Of a stretch of 64,000 bases of DNA, positions 44,920-54,585 are shown in pieces. Position 1 is the first letter of the stretch. Every line of letters begins with the position of its first letter. The position numbers and the translations under genes are program-made. Below the pieces are notes generated by a model. That model did not search any database and was not told the DNA's origin. It was given only the letters and a program-made list of their open reading frames with translations. This DNA is from Planctomycetaceae bacterium (lineage in GTDB: Bacteria > Planctomycetota > Planctomycetia > Pirellulales > Pirellulaceae): NCBI GenBank assembly GCA_007694185.1, contig RECD01000100.1, positions 1 through 64,000 of the forward strand, given 5' to 3'.

Positions 44920-44971
44920 ACGTCGTGACCGAGATGATCGGCTGGGGTTTGCCGCGATTCGGACCGTCATC

Positions 44972-47900
44972 GTGAACCCCTCAGGATCTCGTACCGTGCC
45001 GCCAGGCCAACGCATCGTATCGATTCCCGCGCTCGAATATCCCGACGACCTGCCGATCGTGGCCCAACGCGAGACGCTCGTGCGGATGATTTCCGAACAT
45101 CGCGTGCTGGTCGTTTGTGGCGAGACCGGCAGTGGCAAGAGTACCCAGTTACCCAAATTTTGTCTCGAAGCGGGACTGGGGCGAGCCGGGATGATCGGAC
45201 ATACCCAACCGCGGCGATTGGCGGCGCGAAGCATCGCGGCGCGGTTGGCGGAGGAACTCGATACCGTTGGCGATTCCCGCGTGGCCTACAAGATTCGCTT
45301 CGGCGATCAGACGTCCGATCAGACGTTGGTCAAGCTGATGACGGACGGCATCTTGCTGGCCGAAACCCAGTCGGATCGGGACCTGCGGGCTTATGACGCG
45401 ATCATCATCGACGAGGCGCACGAGCGTTCGCTGAACATCGATTTTTTGCTCGGTTATCTTCGCAGGCTGATCGATCGCCGACCGGAGTTGCGGGTGATCG
45501 TCACCTCGGCGACGATCGACGCGGGGCGCTTCGCCGCCCATTTCGCGGACGCCGGTCGCCCGGCGCCGATCGTCACCGTGGAGGGACGCGGGTTTCCGGT
45601 GGAACTCCGTTATCTGCCGTGGACGGACGTCGCGACGGCGGAGGACGATTACGACGATTGTGATTTGCCACGGCACGTGATCGCGGGGATCGATCAACTC
45701 GTTCGCGTCGGGTCGGGCGACATTTTGGTTTTCTTGCCGACCGAGCGAGACATCCGAGAGGTTTCCCACCGGGCTGCCGGTCACTTCAAACGCTTGGGAC
45801 TCGACGGTCGCGTTGATCTGTTGCCGCTTTACGCGCGGCTGCCCCAAGCGGAGCAGCAGCGGATTTTTCATCCCACGGGCCAACTGCGGCGCATCGTTTT
45901 TGCGACCAACGTCGCCGAGTCCTCTTTGACCGTTCCGGGGATTCGCTACGTGGTCGATTCGGGGACTGCTCGAATCAGCCGCTACAGCCCCCGCAGTCGG
46001 GTGCAACGGTTGCCGATCGAGGCGGTCAGTCGGGCGAGTTGTGACCAGCGGGCCGGCCGCTGCGGACGGGTGGCGCCGGGCATCTGCGTGCGGCTCTACT
46101 CCGAGTCCGATTATGAGTCGCGGGATCCGTTCACGACCCCCGAACTGCGGCGGACGAACTTGGCCGCTGTCATCCTGCAAACGCTCTGCCTAAAACTCGG
46201 TGACATCCACGAGTTCCCCTTCATCGATCCGCCTCGGCCCGATGCGATTCGTCAGGGCTACCGGACGCTGAGAGAGCTGGGGGCGGTCGATGAGTTCGAT
46301 CGGCTGACCGAACTCGGCCGTCGGCTGGGGCGGTTGCCTGTCGACCCACGCGTGGGTCGCATGATTTTGGCGGGAGATGAGTTCGGCGTGTTGCCGGAGG
46401 TCTTGGTGATCGCCGCGGCGCTGGAGATCCAGGATCCCCGCGAGCGGCCGCCGGATCGCCGGGAGGCGGCGGACCAAGCACAGGCCAAGTTTCTCCATCC
46501 CCGCAGCGATTTCCTCAGTTACCTGAAGTTGTGGCGGTTCTACCACCAGCAGCGGGACGCGGTCAGCCGCAGCCGTTTGGACCGAGTTTGCCGGGCCAAC
46601 TTCCTGTCCCCTCAGCGGATGCGGGAGTGGGGAGACGTTTATCGACAATTGCGCGAATTAGCCGGCGGGATCGGGACGGAAGGTCGCCGTTCGGCGAAGG
46701 GCCGTTCGATCGGGCAGGTCCGATTTAGCGAGGATGAGGATCAGGTGATCGACGCGGGCCGTTACGCGACCCTGCATCAGGCGCTGTTGACCGGCCTGCT
46801 GACCGGCGTCGCGATGGCGGGGGACCAGCGGGAGTACACCGGTGCGGGAGGTTTGAAGTTGCAGTTGTGGCCGGGGAGCGGGGTGTTCGCCGCCAAGCCG
46901 AAGTGGATTGTCGCCGGGGAATTGGTCGAAACGTCCCGGTTATTCGCCAGGACGGTGGCGGCCGTTCAGCCCGAATGGATCGAACCGTTGGCCGGCCATT
47001 TGGTGAAACGGAACTACAGCGATCCGCACTGGAGTTCCAAAGCGGGGGCGGCGATGTGCTACGAGCAGGTCAGCCTGTTCGGGCTGCCGATCGTCAGTCG
47101 ACGCCGCCTGCCGCTTGCGCCGATCGACCCGGGAACGGCCCGCGAACTGCTGATCGAGGAAGGCTTGGTCGGCGACGAATTGCCGACCACCGCCCGTTCG
47201 GTCCGCTTCAATCGCCAATTGGCGGGCTGGATCGGTGATTTGGCGGCCAAGACTCGCCGTCGCGATTTGGTCATCGATCCGCTGACCGTGCGCGACTTCT
47301 ATGCGACCCGGTTGCCCGAATTCGTCTGCGACCGCGTCCGATTGGAAAAGTACGATCGGGACTGGCCGCCCCCCGCTTGGACTCGGACGTTGAAGGATCC
47401 GGGTGATGTAGCGGCCTGGTTGGAGTCCCCGCCGCCTGTCGATCCGCAGATCGACTCGGCGGCCGAGCCTGACTTTCCGTGTCCGTTCATGCGCCCCGAG
47501 GAACTGGTTCCCGAAGCCTGCAAGTCGCTGCCGCCGGCCGAATTTCCGGATGAACTGGTCATCGGCGAAACCCGCTTGCCGCTCGATTATCGGTTCGAAC
47601 CGGGTGACGAGGAGGACGGTATCCGTGTCACCGTTCACCGTTCGGCGCTCGCTCAAATCAGCGACGACCGTTTGGGTTGGTTGGTGCCGGGACTGTTGGA
47701 TGCGAAGTTACTGGCGATGATCAAGTCGCTTCCCAAGCGACTTCGTCGGAACCTTGTTCCCGCCGCCGACGTCGTCAACAAGGTGGTGGCGGAATTGTCG
47801 GACCGCCAAGGCCAAGTCCCTTTCATGGCGACGGTCTGTGAGGTGCTGTCACGCGAAGCTCAGACGCGGATCACGCCCGAGGACTTTGCTCGAGACAAAT

Positions 47901-48916
47901 TACCCGCCCATTTCGAGTTCCTCGTTCGGGTGGTCGACGATGAGGGCCGCACGATCACGCAAACTCGCGGCGTGGAGCAAGCGCGGGCGGAAGCCGGGAT
48001 CGAGGCGGTGGAGGAACCGGAAACGCCGGTCGAGGAGGCGGCGGATTGGCAGCGGTCAGGGTTGACCGATTTCGAGCCGGAAGTGCTTCCCGAACAGGTG
48101 GTCCGGGTTCGTGGTGGCGTTCGGGTTGCTCAATTCCCCGCGTTTTGCGACGAGGCGACTTCGGTGCAAACCCGCCTGTTCGCGGATCGGGCGATGGCGG
48201 AGCGGCAGCATCGACGAGGTCTGGTCCGCCTCTTCGCGTTGACGCAGCAGAAGGAATTGCGATCGCAGGTCCGGCACCTACCGGGTTGGGATCTGGCAAA
48301 GATGAAACTGGCTCCCGTGCTGCCTGTCGCGACGATCGAACAGGCGTTCATCGATCTGCTCGCCCGACGGGCATTCGTGGAAGGCACGGGCGAGATCAGG
48401 ACACGCGAGGCGTTTAAGGAATTGGTGGCACAGCGGAGCCGCCGGATCGCCGAGGCGGCGTGTGAAATCGGACCCTGGTTGCCCGCCTTCGCGGAAGCCT
48501 TTCATCAGGCGAGGCGGCAATGGGAAGGATTGCCGTCCCAAGATCGCTCGGGAATCGTCGAGGATGTCCGACTTCAGGTGGAAGGTTTGACGCGCGCGGG
48601 CTTCCTGTCGGGCACGCCCTGGGAGTGGCTGCGTCACTACCCGCGGTACTTCCAGGCGATCGCTTATCGGTTGGAAAAGTATCGCGCCGGTGGCGTGTCC
48701 CGAGATACCGAATCGATGCGGGTCGTCCAAGACTTGTGGTGTCGCTGGTTGGCCAAACGGCCAGCGGACGAGCTTGCGGCGGACGAGTTGGCCGAGCACG
48801 AGTATCGCTGGTTGATGGAGGAGTTGCGGGTCAGCCTGTTCGCGCAGCCGCTGGGGACGAGCGTCAAGGTATCGCCGCAGCGCTGCGAGAAATTGCTTCA
48901 GTCCACCGCCGGCTGA
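44972..48916 (+). CDS. hrpA: ATP-dependent RNA helicase HrpA
   Basis: The 1,314-residue DEAH-box helicase has Walker A GETGSGKST, the GHTQPRRLAARSIAARLAEEL motif Ia, DEAH in IIIDEAHERSLNIDFLLGYL, SAT, the second RecA domain with FATNVAESSLTVPGIRYVVDSG and QRAGRCGRVAPG (motif VI), a helicase-associated domain and OB-fold, and a long C-terminal DUF3418 region, as in E. coli HrpA (about 1,300 residues). HrpA acts on mRNA and stalled ribosomes. A GTG at 44972 is chosen: it starts just upstream of the conserved region, whereas the ATG at 44873 would overlap the beta-helix gene by 47 bases. The start remains uncertain. Confidence 0.93.
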   Translation: MNPSGSRTVPPGQRIVSIPALEYPDDLPIVAQRETLVRMISEHRVLVVCGETGSGKSTQLPKFCLEAGLGRAGMIGHTQPRRLAARSIAARLAEELDTVGDSRVAYKIRFGDQTSDQTLVKLMTDGILLAETQSDRDLRAYDAIIIDEAHERSLNIDFLLGYLRRLIDRRPELRVIVTSATIDAGRFAAHFADAGRPAPIVTVEGRGFPVELRYLPWTDVATAEDDYDDCDLPRHVIAGIDQLVRVGSGDILVFLPTERDIREVSHRAAGHFKRLGLDGRVDLLPLYARLPQAEQQRIFHPTGQLRRIVFATNVAESSLTVPGIRYVVDSGTARISRYSPRSRVQRLPIEAVSRASCDQRAGRCGRVAPGICVRLYSESDYESRDPFTTPELRRTNLAAVILQTLCLKLGDIHEFPFIDPPRPDAIRQGYRTLRELGAVDEFDRLTELGRRLGRLPVDPRVGRMILAGDEFGVLPEVLVIAAALEIQDPRERPPDRREAADQAQAKFLHPRSDFLSYLKLWRFYHQQRDAVSRSRLDRVCRANFLSPQRMREWGDVYRQLRELAGGIGTEGRRSAKGRSIGQVRFSEDEDQVIDAGRYATLHQALLTGLLTGVAMAGDQREYTGAGGLKLQLWPGSGVFAAKPKWIVAGELVETSRLFARTVAAVQPEWIEPLAGHLVKRNYSDPHWSSKAGAAMCYEQVSLFGLPIVSRRRLPLAPIDPGTARELLIEEGLVGDELPTTARSVRFNRQLAGWIGDLAAKTRRRDLVIDPLTVRDFYATRLPEFVCDRVRLEKYDRDWPPPAWTRTLKDPGDVAAWLESPPPVDPQIDSAAEPDFPCPFMRPEELVPEACKSLPPAEFPDELVIGETRLPLDYRFEPGDEEDGIRVTVHRSALAQISDDRLGWLVPGLLDAKLLAMIKSLPKRLRRNLVPAADVVNKVVAELSDRQGQVPFMATVCEVLSREAQTRITPEDFARDKLPAHFEFLVRVVDDEGRTITQTRGVEQARAEAGIEAVEEPETPVEEAADWQRSGLTDFEPEVLPEQVVRVRGGVRVAQFPAFCDEATSVQTRLFADRAMAERQHRRGLVRLFALTQQKELRSQVRHLPGWDLAKMKLAPVLPVATIEQAFIDLLARRAFVEGTGEIRTREAFKELVAQRSRRIAEAACEIGPWLPAFAEAFHQARRQWEGLPSQDRSGIVEDVRLQVEGLTRAGFLSGTPWEWLRHYPRYFQAIAYRLEKYRAGGVSRDTESMRVVQDLWCRWLAKRPADELAADELAEHEYRWLMEELRVSLFAQPLGTSVKVSPQRCEKLLQSTAG

Positions 48917-49015
48917 TTCCGGCGTTTTCCGCTCCCCCCGATCACGATCGTCGGCTCATTCGGTCGGTACGTAGGATTCCCGCGCGTCGGATAGCCCGCT
49001 CGTGGTCGGTGGGAT

Positions 49016-50959
49016 TCACCGCTCCGCGGTCGCCAGCGTCTTCAGCCGATCCAGCAGCCGTGGCACGTAGGAAGCGTAGCGATTGTGAGGTGTCGGTCCG
49101 GTGCTGGGCAATTGGGCCAGCGCCGGAGCGAGGTCGGGTAGCCGATCCTCCAGAGTTTCCAGGGCTGCCAACGCGGTCATCGAGGTGAAGACATCATGCT
49201 TCGACCAGTCGGCTAGGACGAGTAACGTTTCGATGGCGGCGGCCTGTTCCGCCTCCGTGCCGAAACGGGCCAGACTCTCCGCGGCGACGACGCGGACGGA
49301 GGGTGATGGGTCCCGCAGCAATTCCAGCCAACGCCGGCCGCGGGGTGCGACGGCGGGTTCCCCTCGCATCAACACGCCGAGCGTGCCCCAATAGCGCAGG
49401 ACGGGATGATCAGATCGCGTGTACTCGTCCAGCTGTCCCAGCGTCGCGGGGGTGCTGACGTCGATGGACGAGGCGATTTCAGCGGCTGCTAAGACCGCCT
49501 CGAGCGGGTAGCGGTCGGGGGCTTGTCCCAATTCCCAAGGCGCCTGGTTACCCGCCATGCGGAATCGTTCGCCTTCGGGGATGAAGCCGATGTCTCGAAT
49601 TCGCAGGGTGTGATCGCGGAGCGCGGCCCGCAGTGTTTGCAACGTCGCTTGATGCCCCGGCGATTTGGCCAAATTGGTCACTTCATCCGGATCGCTCTGC
49701 AGGTCGTACAGCTCCTCGGGATCTTTCGGAACTTGCCAGAACCGGGATTGGGCGGCGTTCAATCGGCCTTGATCAAAAAGCTCTCGCCAATGCCGTGTTG
49801 TCGGCGTCTCCATCTGATAGGTCACGTGTTGGCCTTGCGAGAGGTGGGGCATGTAATTTCGCAAGTAGACGTAACGTCCGTCCGAGACACTCCGGACCAA
49901 GTCAACCCGCTCGTCCATCCGGCCTCGGAAGCCGAACAGGTATTCAGGGCCCTGTTCAGCATGGGCCCCGAGAAAAGCGTGCCCCTGCATCCAGTCGGGG
50001 GGCCGCACCCCGATCAGACTGAGCATCGTCGGGGCGAAATCGACAAAGCCGATCGGACGTTCGGAAGTGCCGCCGGGCACGTAATCGGCCGGCCTCAGGT
50101 GGGCAAAGGACTCGGGGATGTACACGATCAACGGGACTCGCAAGCCCGAGTCGGACGGCCAACGCTTGAACCTCGGCATGCCCGAGCCATGATCGCCCCA
50201 ATAAAAGACGATCGTCGAATCCGCCAACCCGGCCTCTTCCAGTTCTTGCAACCGCTGGCCCGCGATCGCGTCGGCGGCGGAGACGGTGTCGTAGTAGATC
50301 GCCCAATCCCGTCGCGAGATCGGCGAATCGGGATGGTAGACGGGGACCCGCATGGCGGCTGGATCGTGGTTCGGCTCCCCGCGAAAGTTGCGGATCGCAC
50401 TTTCGTGGCTGACCGTCGAATTGAATACGGCGAAGAAGGGTTGGTCGGCGCCGCGATTCTTGTAATGGGCCGTCCGCGAAGATTCGTCCCACAGGTCTCG
50501 GGGGGCCGCCAGGTTGTAATCTTCCTTGCTGTTGTTCGTGCAATAATAGCCGGCTTGACGCATTCGCTGAGGGAACATCATGGTGCCGGGCGGCATCGCG
50601 ACATGGCTGCGCATGTCTTCGGCACCCAGGCTCGGCGGGTACATGCCGGAAATGATCGTCGTCCTAGCCGGGGCACAGACCGGCGCGTTGGACCAGACGT
50701 GCCGGTAGATCAGCCCCCGGGCCGCTAAACCGTCGACTTTCGGGGTATCCGCGAGCGGATCGCCATAGCACCCCATTTCCTGGCCGTGATCCTCGCTCGA
50801 GATCCACAGGATGTTCGGCTGCCTGTTGGGAACAGTAGGTTGGCCGCGAACCGAAGTGAGCTCCGGCCCGGTAACCAAGGCGAACCAGGCGAGCAGAACG
50901 GGCAGGGAGAGCCGAGCGAGCGGTTGGGCCCAGCGATGTCGAACGAGGAGAATGGTCAT
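49016..50959 (-). CDS. Exported sulfatase with C-terminal HEAT-like repeats
   Basis: The 647-residue protein has a signal peptide (LSLPVLLAWFALVTGPELTSVRG). The sulfatase domain follows: NILWISSEDHGQEMGCYGDP, the formylglycine signature CAPAR at 95-99, and FYWGDHGSGM as the second metal site. The first metal site reads S-S-E-D instead of A-D-D, so a glutamate replaces one aspartate. From about residue 500 the protein is helical and repetitive (HPVLRYWGTLGVLM, SPSVRVVAAESLARFG, SMTALAALETLEDRL), like HEAT repeats. It is the third sulfatase of the window. It lies 37 bases after the isomerase-like gene on the same strand. Confidence 0.9.
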   Translation of the reverse strand: MTILLVRHRWAQPLARLSLPVLLAWFALVTGPELTSVRGQPTVPNRQPNILWISSEDHGQEMGCYGDPLADTPKVDGLAARGLIYRHVWSNAPVCAPARTTIISGMYPPSLGAEDMRSHVAMPPGTMMFPQRMRQAGYYCTNNSKEDYNLAAPRDLWDESSRTAHYKNRGADQPFFAVFNSTVSHESAIRNFRGEPNHDPAAMRVPVYHPDSPISRRDWAIYYDTVSAADAIAGQRLQELEEAGLADSTIVFYWGDHGSGMPRFKRWPSDSGLRVPLIVYIPESFAHLRPADYVPGGTSERPIGFVDFAPTMLSLIGVRPPDWMQGHAFLGAHAEQGPEYLFGFRGRMDERVDLVRSVSDGRYVYLRNYMPHLSQGQHVTYQMETPTTRHWRELFDQGRLNAAQSRFWQVPKDPEELYDLQSDPDEVTNLAKSPGHQATLQTLRAALRDHTLRIRDIGFIPEGERFRMAGNQAPWELGQAPDRYPLEAVLAAAEIASSIDVSTPATLGQLDEYTRSDHPVLRYWGTLGVLMRGEPAVAPRGRRWLELLRDPSPSVRVVAAESLARFGTEAEQAAAIETLLVLADWSKHDVFTSMTALAALETLEDRLPDLAPALAQLPSTGPTPHNRYASYVPRLLDRLKTLATAER

Positions 50960-50996
50960 GTCTTGGCGAGAAGTTGAAGTAGGGTGGGGTGTTGGG

Positions 50997-51896
50997 TCAA
51001 ACTTTGCTCAGTTGTTCCCAGATCAAACGGTTTTCCTGCATGGCGGCGGGAATGTCCGCAGGAATCGCCCCTTCCTCGATCAGCGTCCAACCCGTGAACC
51101 CGGGCGCGTCACAGACCTTCAGGCGGTCGAACAGGGCTTGCCAGGGGTAATTCGCTTTGCGCAAATCGTGGATGTGGACGGTGCCCATCCGGTCTTTGAC
51201 CAAGTCGTAATTGTGATCGAAGCCTTCGCCCTGCAAGTCTTGAGGATTGCAGTTCCAGCAGACGACATTCCCCGGGTGGTCGGCGACATCCATGATCGTC
51301 TTGATGTTCGGTAGCTCGGCGGTGCCTTGGCCATGAACTTCCAAACGGATTTGGACCCCGTAGTCGGCCCCGTACGCGGCGACCTCGTTGAGTGCCTTGC
51401 CGATCTGATGGAGCGTCTTCTCGATCGGCACGCCACGCGGCAACCCGTTCGGACGAACCTTGACTCCGCTCGCCCCGACGTCGTGGCAAAGGTGGATGAA
51501 TTCCTTCGTTTCGGCGACATTTTTTCGAACCACCGCGGGGTCGGCCGCGTGGTATTCACAGGCACTTCCCAGGCCCATCAGTTCGACATCACTATCGGCG
51601 AACCGTTTGCGAACCTCTTCGCGTTCGGCGGGGCTGAGTGAAATCTCAACCCCATGGCGGTGGGTGCTCCGCAGTTCCACGCCGGTAAACTGGGCCAGCG
51701 AACAGTTTCGGATCAACTCCTCGATGTCCCAATCCTTGCCCCAATTGTAGGTCACCAGGCCCAGCTTCAGCGGGGTCGGTGCGGCCGGCTGGGCCGCAAA
51801 CCCGTCACGTGTCAGGGTGGCGGCAGCAATGCCGGTGGCGAGGCCGGTGAGCATCACGCGGCGGGAGACGTGTCGATCGCGACTGGGTAGTGGCAT
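50997..51896 (-). CDS. Tat-exported sugar phosphate isomerase/epimerase-like protein
   Basis: The 299-residue protein has a twin-arginine signal (SRRVMLTGLATGIAAATL) and a TIM-barrel domain: KLGLVTYNWGKDWDIEELIRNCSLAQFTGVELRSTHRHGVE, ELMGLGSACEYHAAD, ASGVKVRPNGLPRG, VQIRLEVHGQGTAE with the metal-ligand glutamate and histidine, and MGTVHIHDLRK. It is paralogous to the protein at 11419-12393. It is transcribed first, and the sulfatase with HEAT-like repeats follows, suggesting a joint role in sulfated sugar turnover. That role is inferred from neighbourhood only. Confidence 0.86.
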   Translation of the reverse strand: MPLPSRDRHVSRRVMLTGLATGIAAATLTRDGFAAQPAAPTPLKLGLVTYNWGKDWDIEELIRNCSLAQFTGVELRSTHRHGVEISLSPAEREEVRKRFADSDVELMGLGSACEYHAADPAVVRKNVAETKEFIHLCHDVGASGVKVRPNGLPRGVPIEKTLHQIGKALNEVAAYGADYGVQIRLEVHGQGTAELPNIKTIMDVADHPGNVVCWNCNPQDLQGEGFDHNYDLVKDRMGTVHIHDLRKANYPWQALFDRLKVCDAPGFTGWTLIEEGAIPADIPAAMQENRLIWEQLSKV

Positions 51897-52276
51897 GGCG
51901 AGATTCCGGAAAAGCGAAGGTTGGGGTGAGTCCCGAAAGGCGAATCGGCGGCCCCGTGAGGAGCGTGCCGTGCCGACGGGGCGTGTGAATCGACCGAGGT
52001 TGAACGGGCAGGTCGGGGGATTGTCCGATCCGTGTAGCGGCCGGGCACCTCCCGGCGGATGGGACGCCCGCGGACCGTCAGTTTAACCGATCCGTCGGCC
52101 GGATGATTCGGGATGCCACCCGAGTCGAACAGGCCAGTCGTTCGTCGGATTTGCTGGGCTGGCCAGCGGTGCCTCCCTTCCGGCATTGGTCGATCAAGCG
52201 TTAATCGTTATCGTTGAAGAAACCGCCCTTCGTGTCGGCGGTATCCCTTGGCAAATGAGAAACAGGACCGATCGCG
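51897..52276. other. Divergent region between the isomerase-like gene and thrS
   Basis: This region of 380 bases has a CCGGG-CACCT-CCCGG hairpin near 52040. The last 90 bases before thrS are less GC-rich and may carry its promoter. No tRNA and no T-box are seen. CAGGA 10 bases before the ATG at 52277 may serve as the ribosome binding site. Confidence 0.45.
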
Positions 52277-54511
52277 ATGTCGAACGTTTTACCGCTGGCC
52301 GATGCCCCCGTTCGAGTCCGTTTACCGGACGGAACGATTCACGCTCATCCGGCCGAGACGACCCCGCTGGCGATCGCGGCCGGAATCAGCCAGGGCTTGG
52401 CGCGGGCGGTGGTCGCGGCCGAGGTCGCGGGGAAGGTGGTCGATGCCAACCGGTCGTTGGGCGAGTTGGCAGCGGACGGTGGCTCGGCAGTTGGTGAGGA
52501 GCCGTTGTCGTTGAAGCTGTTGACCAGTCGTGACCGGGAGGCGTTGGACGTGTTGCGGCACTCCGCGGCTCACGTCATGGCCCGCGCCGTCATGCGGCTG
52601 TATGCGGGCGTGTCGCTCGCCTTCGGGCCGACCACCTCGGGCGGTTTCTACTACGACTTCGATTTGGCCGAGAAGATCAGCGAAGACGATTTTCCGCGGA
52701 TCGAGGCGGAGATGAAGAAGATCATCAAGGAAAAGGAGCCGTTCGAACGGGTCGTTTTGCCACGGGATGAGGCACGGCAATTGTGCCAGGACCTGCGGCA
52801 GGACCTCAAGGTCGAACACATCGACACGGGATTAGCCGATCAGGGTACGGTCAGCATTTACCGCCAAGGCGAATTCGTCGACCTCTGCCGGGGCCCGCAC
52901 ATCCCCGATGCCGGCCGGATCAAGGCCGTCAAATTGTTGAGTGTCGCGGGTGCTTACTGGAAGGGGGACGCATCGGGACGCCAATTGCAGCGTCTCTACG
53001 GGACGGCTTTTTTCGACAAAGCCGAGCTCGACGCCTACCTGGAGCAGATCGAGGAGGCCAAGCGCCGGGACCACCGGGTGCTCGGAAAAAAGCATGGCCT
53101 GTTTGCGATCCATCCAGAGGTCGGCCAGGGGCTTTGCCTGTGGTTGCCAAAGGGGGCTCGAGTCCGGGTCACCTTGGAAGATTTTCTCCGCAAGGAGTTG
53201 CTGGGGCGAGGTTACGATCCGGTTTATAGCCCCCATCTGGGGCGGGTCGAGTTGTACGAGACGAGCGGGCACTTCCCCTATTACCGAGACAGCCAATTTC
53301 CGCCGCTCTTCGGCAGCGAAGCCGGCGGGCTGCTCGACGCCTGGAGCCGCCGTTTGGAGCTCGGGACGTTGACCCGCGACGAAGAAGACAAATTGATGGC
53401 CGCCGCTGAGGTGCTGGGTGTGCTGCTGCCCGGCTATCAGCCGTCGGCCTCGGCGGAAGCCCGGCGGGCGGTGTTGCACGACTGGCAGGCGGCTCATGAA
53501 CGCTACCTCGTCAAGCCGATGAACTGCCCCCACCACTGCCATATCTTCAAAGCCCAACCGAGATCCTATCGGCAGTTGCCGCTGCGGCTGTTCGAGTTCG
53601 GTACCGTTTACCGGCACGAGCAGACCGGGGAGTTGAACGGCATGCTTCGCGTCCGCGGTTTGACCCAGGACGACGCACACATTTTCTGTACCGCGGATCA
53701 GGTGGAGCAGGAGTTTCGGGCGACGATCGAATTGACCAAGTTCGTCCTCGAGTCGGTCGGGCTGAGCGACTATCGAGTGCAATTGAGTCTCCGTGACCGG
53801 GACAGCGACAAGTACGTGGGCAGCGAATCGAATTGGGACCGGGCCGAAGGTGCGCTCCGCGGCGTGCTTCGCGATAGTGGGCTGGAATTCAATGAGCAGC
53901 CGGGCGAGGCCGCTTTTTATGGACCCAAGGCGGACTTCATGGTCCGTGACTGCATCGGTCGATCCTGGCAATTGGGGACGGTGCAGCTCGATTACAACCT
54001 GCCGGAAAGGTTTCGGCTGGAGTACAAGGGGATGGACAATGAAGCCCATCGGCCGGTCATGATCCATCGAGCCCCGTTCGGATCGCTGGAACGTTTCACC
54101 GGCATGCTGATCGAGCATTTCGCCGGCGCCTTCCCGATGTGGTTGTCGCCCGAACAGATTCGGGTCCTGCCGCTGTCCGACAAGTCGCTCGACTACGCGA
54201 TGGCGGTCGGGAGGCAATTGGAAGAGGCCGGCTTGAAAGCCACGGTCGATTCCCGCGACGGCAAGGTGCAGGCCAAAATTCGTGATGCCCAGCTCGATCT
54301 GGTCAACTACATGGCGGTCGTTGGCCCGAAGGAGGCCGAGGCCGGTACGATCGCGCTGCGTGATCGGATCGACGGCGATCTGGGCACGATGCCGGTCGCC
54401 GCGGCGATTGCCAAGTTGCAGGCGGAGATCGCCAATCGCGAAGTCCGTCAAGCCGTCAAAAATCAGTTGGCCCAAACCGAAGAGGACGACGTAGAAAAGA
54501 ACATTTACTGA
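52277..54511 (+). CDS. thrS: Threonyl-tRNA synthetase
   Basis: The 744-residue enzyme has a TGS domain ([19 protein letters not shown]), the [15 protein letters not shown] editing-domain zinc motif with [11 protein letters not shown], and a class II core with motif 1, [14 protein letters not shown], motif 2 [14 protein letters not shown]-like [35 protein letters not shown], motif 3 [19 protein letters not shown], and the anticodon-binding end. About 65 residues (around 344-410) are inserted between the [11 protein letters not shown] helix and the [10 protein letters not shown] strand, which makes it longer than the usual 640. It attaches threonine to tRNA-Thr. Confidence 0.96.
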   Translation: MSNVLPLADAPVRVRLPDGTIHAHPAETTPLAIAAGISQGLARAVVAAEVAGKVVDANRSLGELAADGGSAVGEEPLSLKLLTSRDREALDVLRHSAAHVMARAVMRLYAGVSLAFGPTTSGGFYYDFDLAEKISEDDFPRIEAEMKKIIKEKEPFERVVLPRDEARQLCQDLRQDLKVEHIDTGLADQGTVSIYRQGEFVDLCRGPHIPDAGRIKAVKLLSVAGAYWKGDASGRQLQRLYGTAFFDKAELDAYLEQIEEAKRRDHRVLGKKHGLFAIHPEVGQGLCLWLPKGARVRVTLEDFLRKELLGRGYDPVYSPHLGRVELYETSGHFPYYRDSQFPPLFGSEAGGLLDAWSRRLELGTLTRDEEDKLMAAAEVLGVLLPGYQPSASAEARRAVLHDWQAAHERYLVKPMNCPHHCHIFKAQPRSYRQLPLRLFEFGTVYRHEQTGELNGMLRVRGLTQDDAHIFCTADQVEQEFRATIELTKFVLESVGLSDYRVQLSLRDRDSDKYVGSESNWDRAEGALRGVLRDSGLEFNEQPGEAAFYGPKADFMVRDCIGRSWQLGTVQLDYNLPERFRLEYKGMDNEAHRPVMIHRAPFGSLERFTGMLIEHFAGAFPMWLSPEQIRVLPLSDKSLDYAMAVGRQLEEAGLKATVDSRDGKVQAKIRDAQLDLVNYMAVVGPKEAEAGTIALRDRIDGDLGTMPVAAAIAKLQAEIANREVRQAVKNQLAQTEEDDVEKNIY

Positions 54512-54532
54512 GCTAGTGAGCTAGTGAGTCAG
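54509..54532 (+). repeat. Three 8-base repeats across the thrS stop codon
   Basis: TGAGCTAG, TGAGCTAG, TGAGTCAG run head to tail beginning at the thrS stop. Each unit carries one or two stop codons, so the downstream side is closed in more than one frame. Confidence 0.7.
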
Positions 54533-54571
54533 CGTTTTCCGCGTTTTCGTCATCATTCGACACCCTCGCCC

Positions 54572-54577
54572 GGGGAG
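54572..54577 (+). promoter_or_regulatory. Ribosome binding site GGGGAG
   Basis: GGGGAG is 8 bases before the GTG at 54586. It supports a GTG start for the oligopeptide-binding protein. Confidence 0.65.
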
Positions 54578-54585
54578 CCTCCGCC

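Noticed and set aside
44873-44971. Start of HrpA at ATG 44873
   Set aside because: It would overlap the beta-helix gene by 47 bases and adds an arginine-rich stretch that does not look like HrpA.
43930-45234. 434-residue minus-strand open frame
   Set aside because: It lies antisense to the beta-helix gene and the start of hrpA. No domain is recognisable.
49523-50728. 401-residue plus-strand open frame
   Set aside because: It is antisense to the sulfatase gene at 49016-50959, which carries a clear formylglycine motif.
52832-54475. 547-residue minus-strand open frame
   Set aside because: It is antisense to thrS, a certain gene, and shows no protein family pattern.
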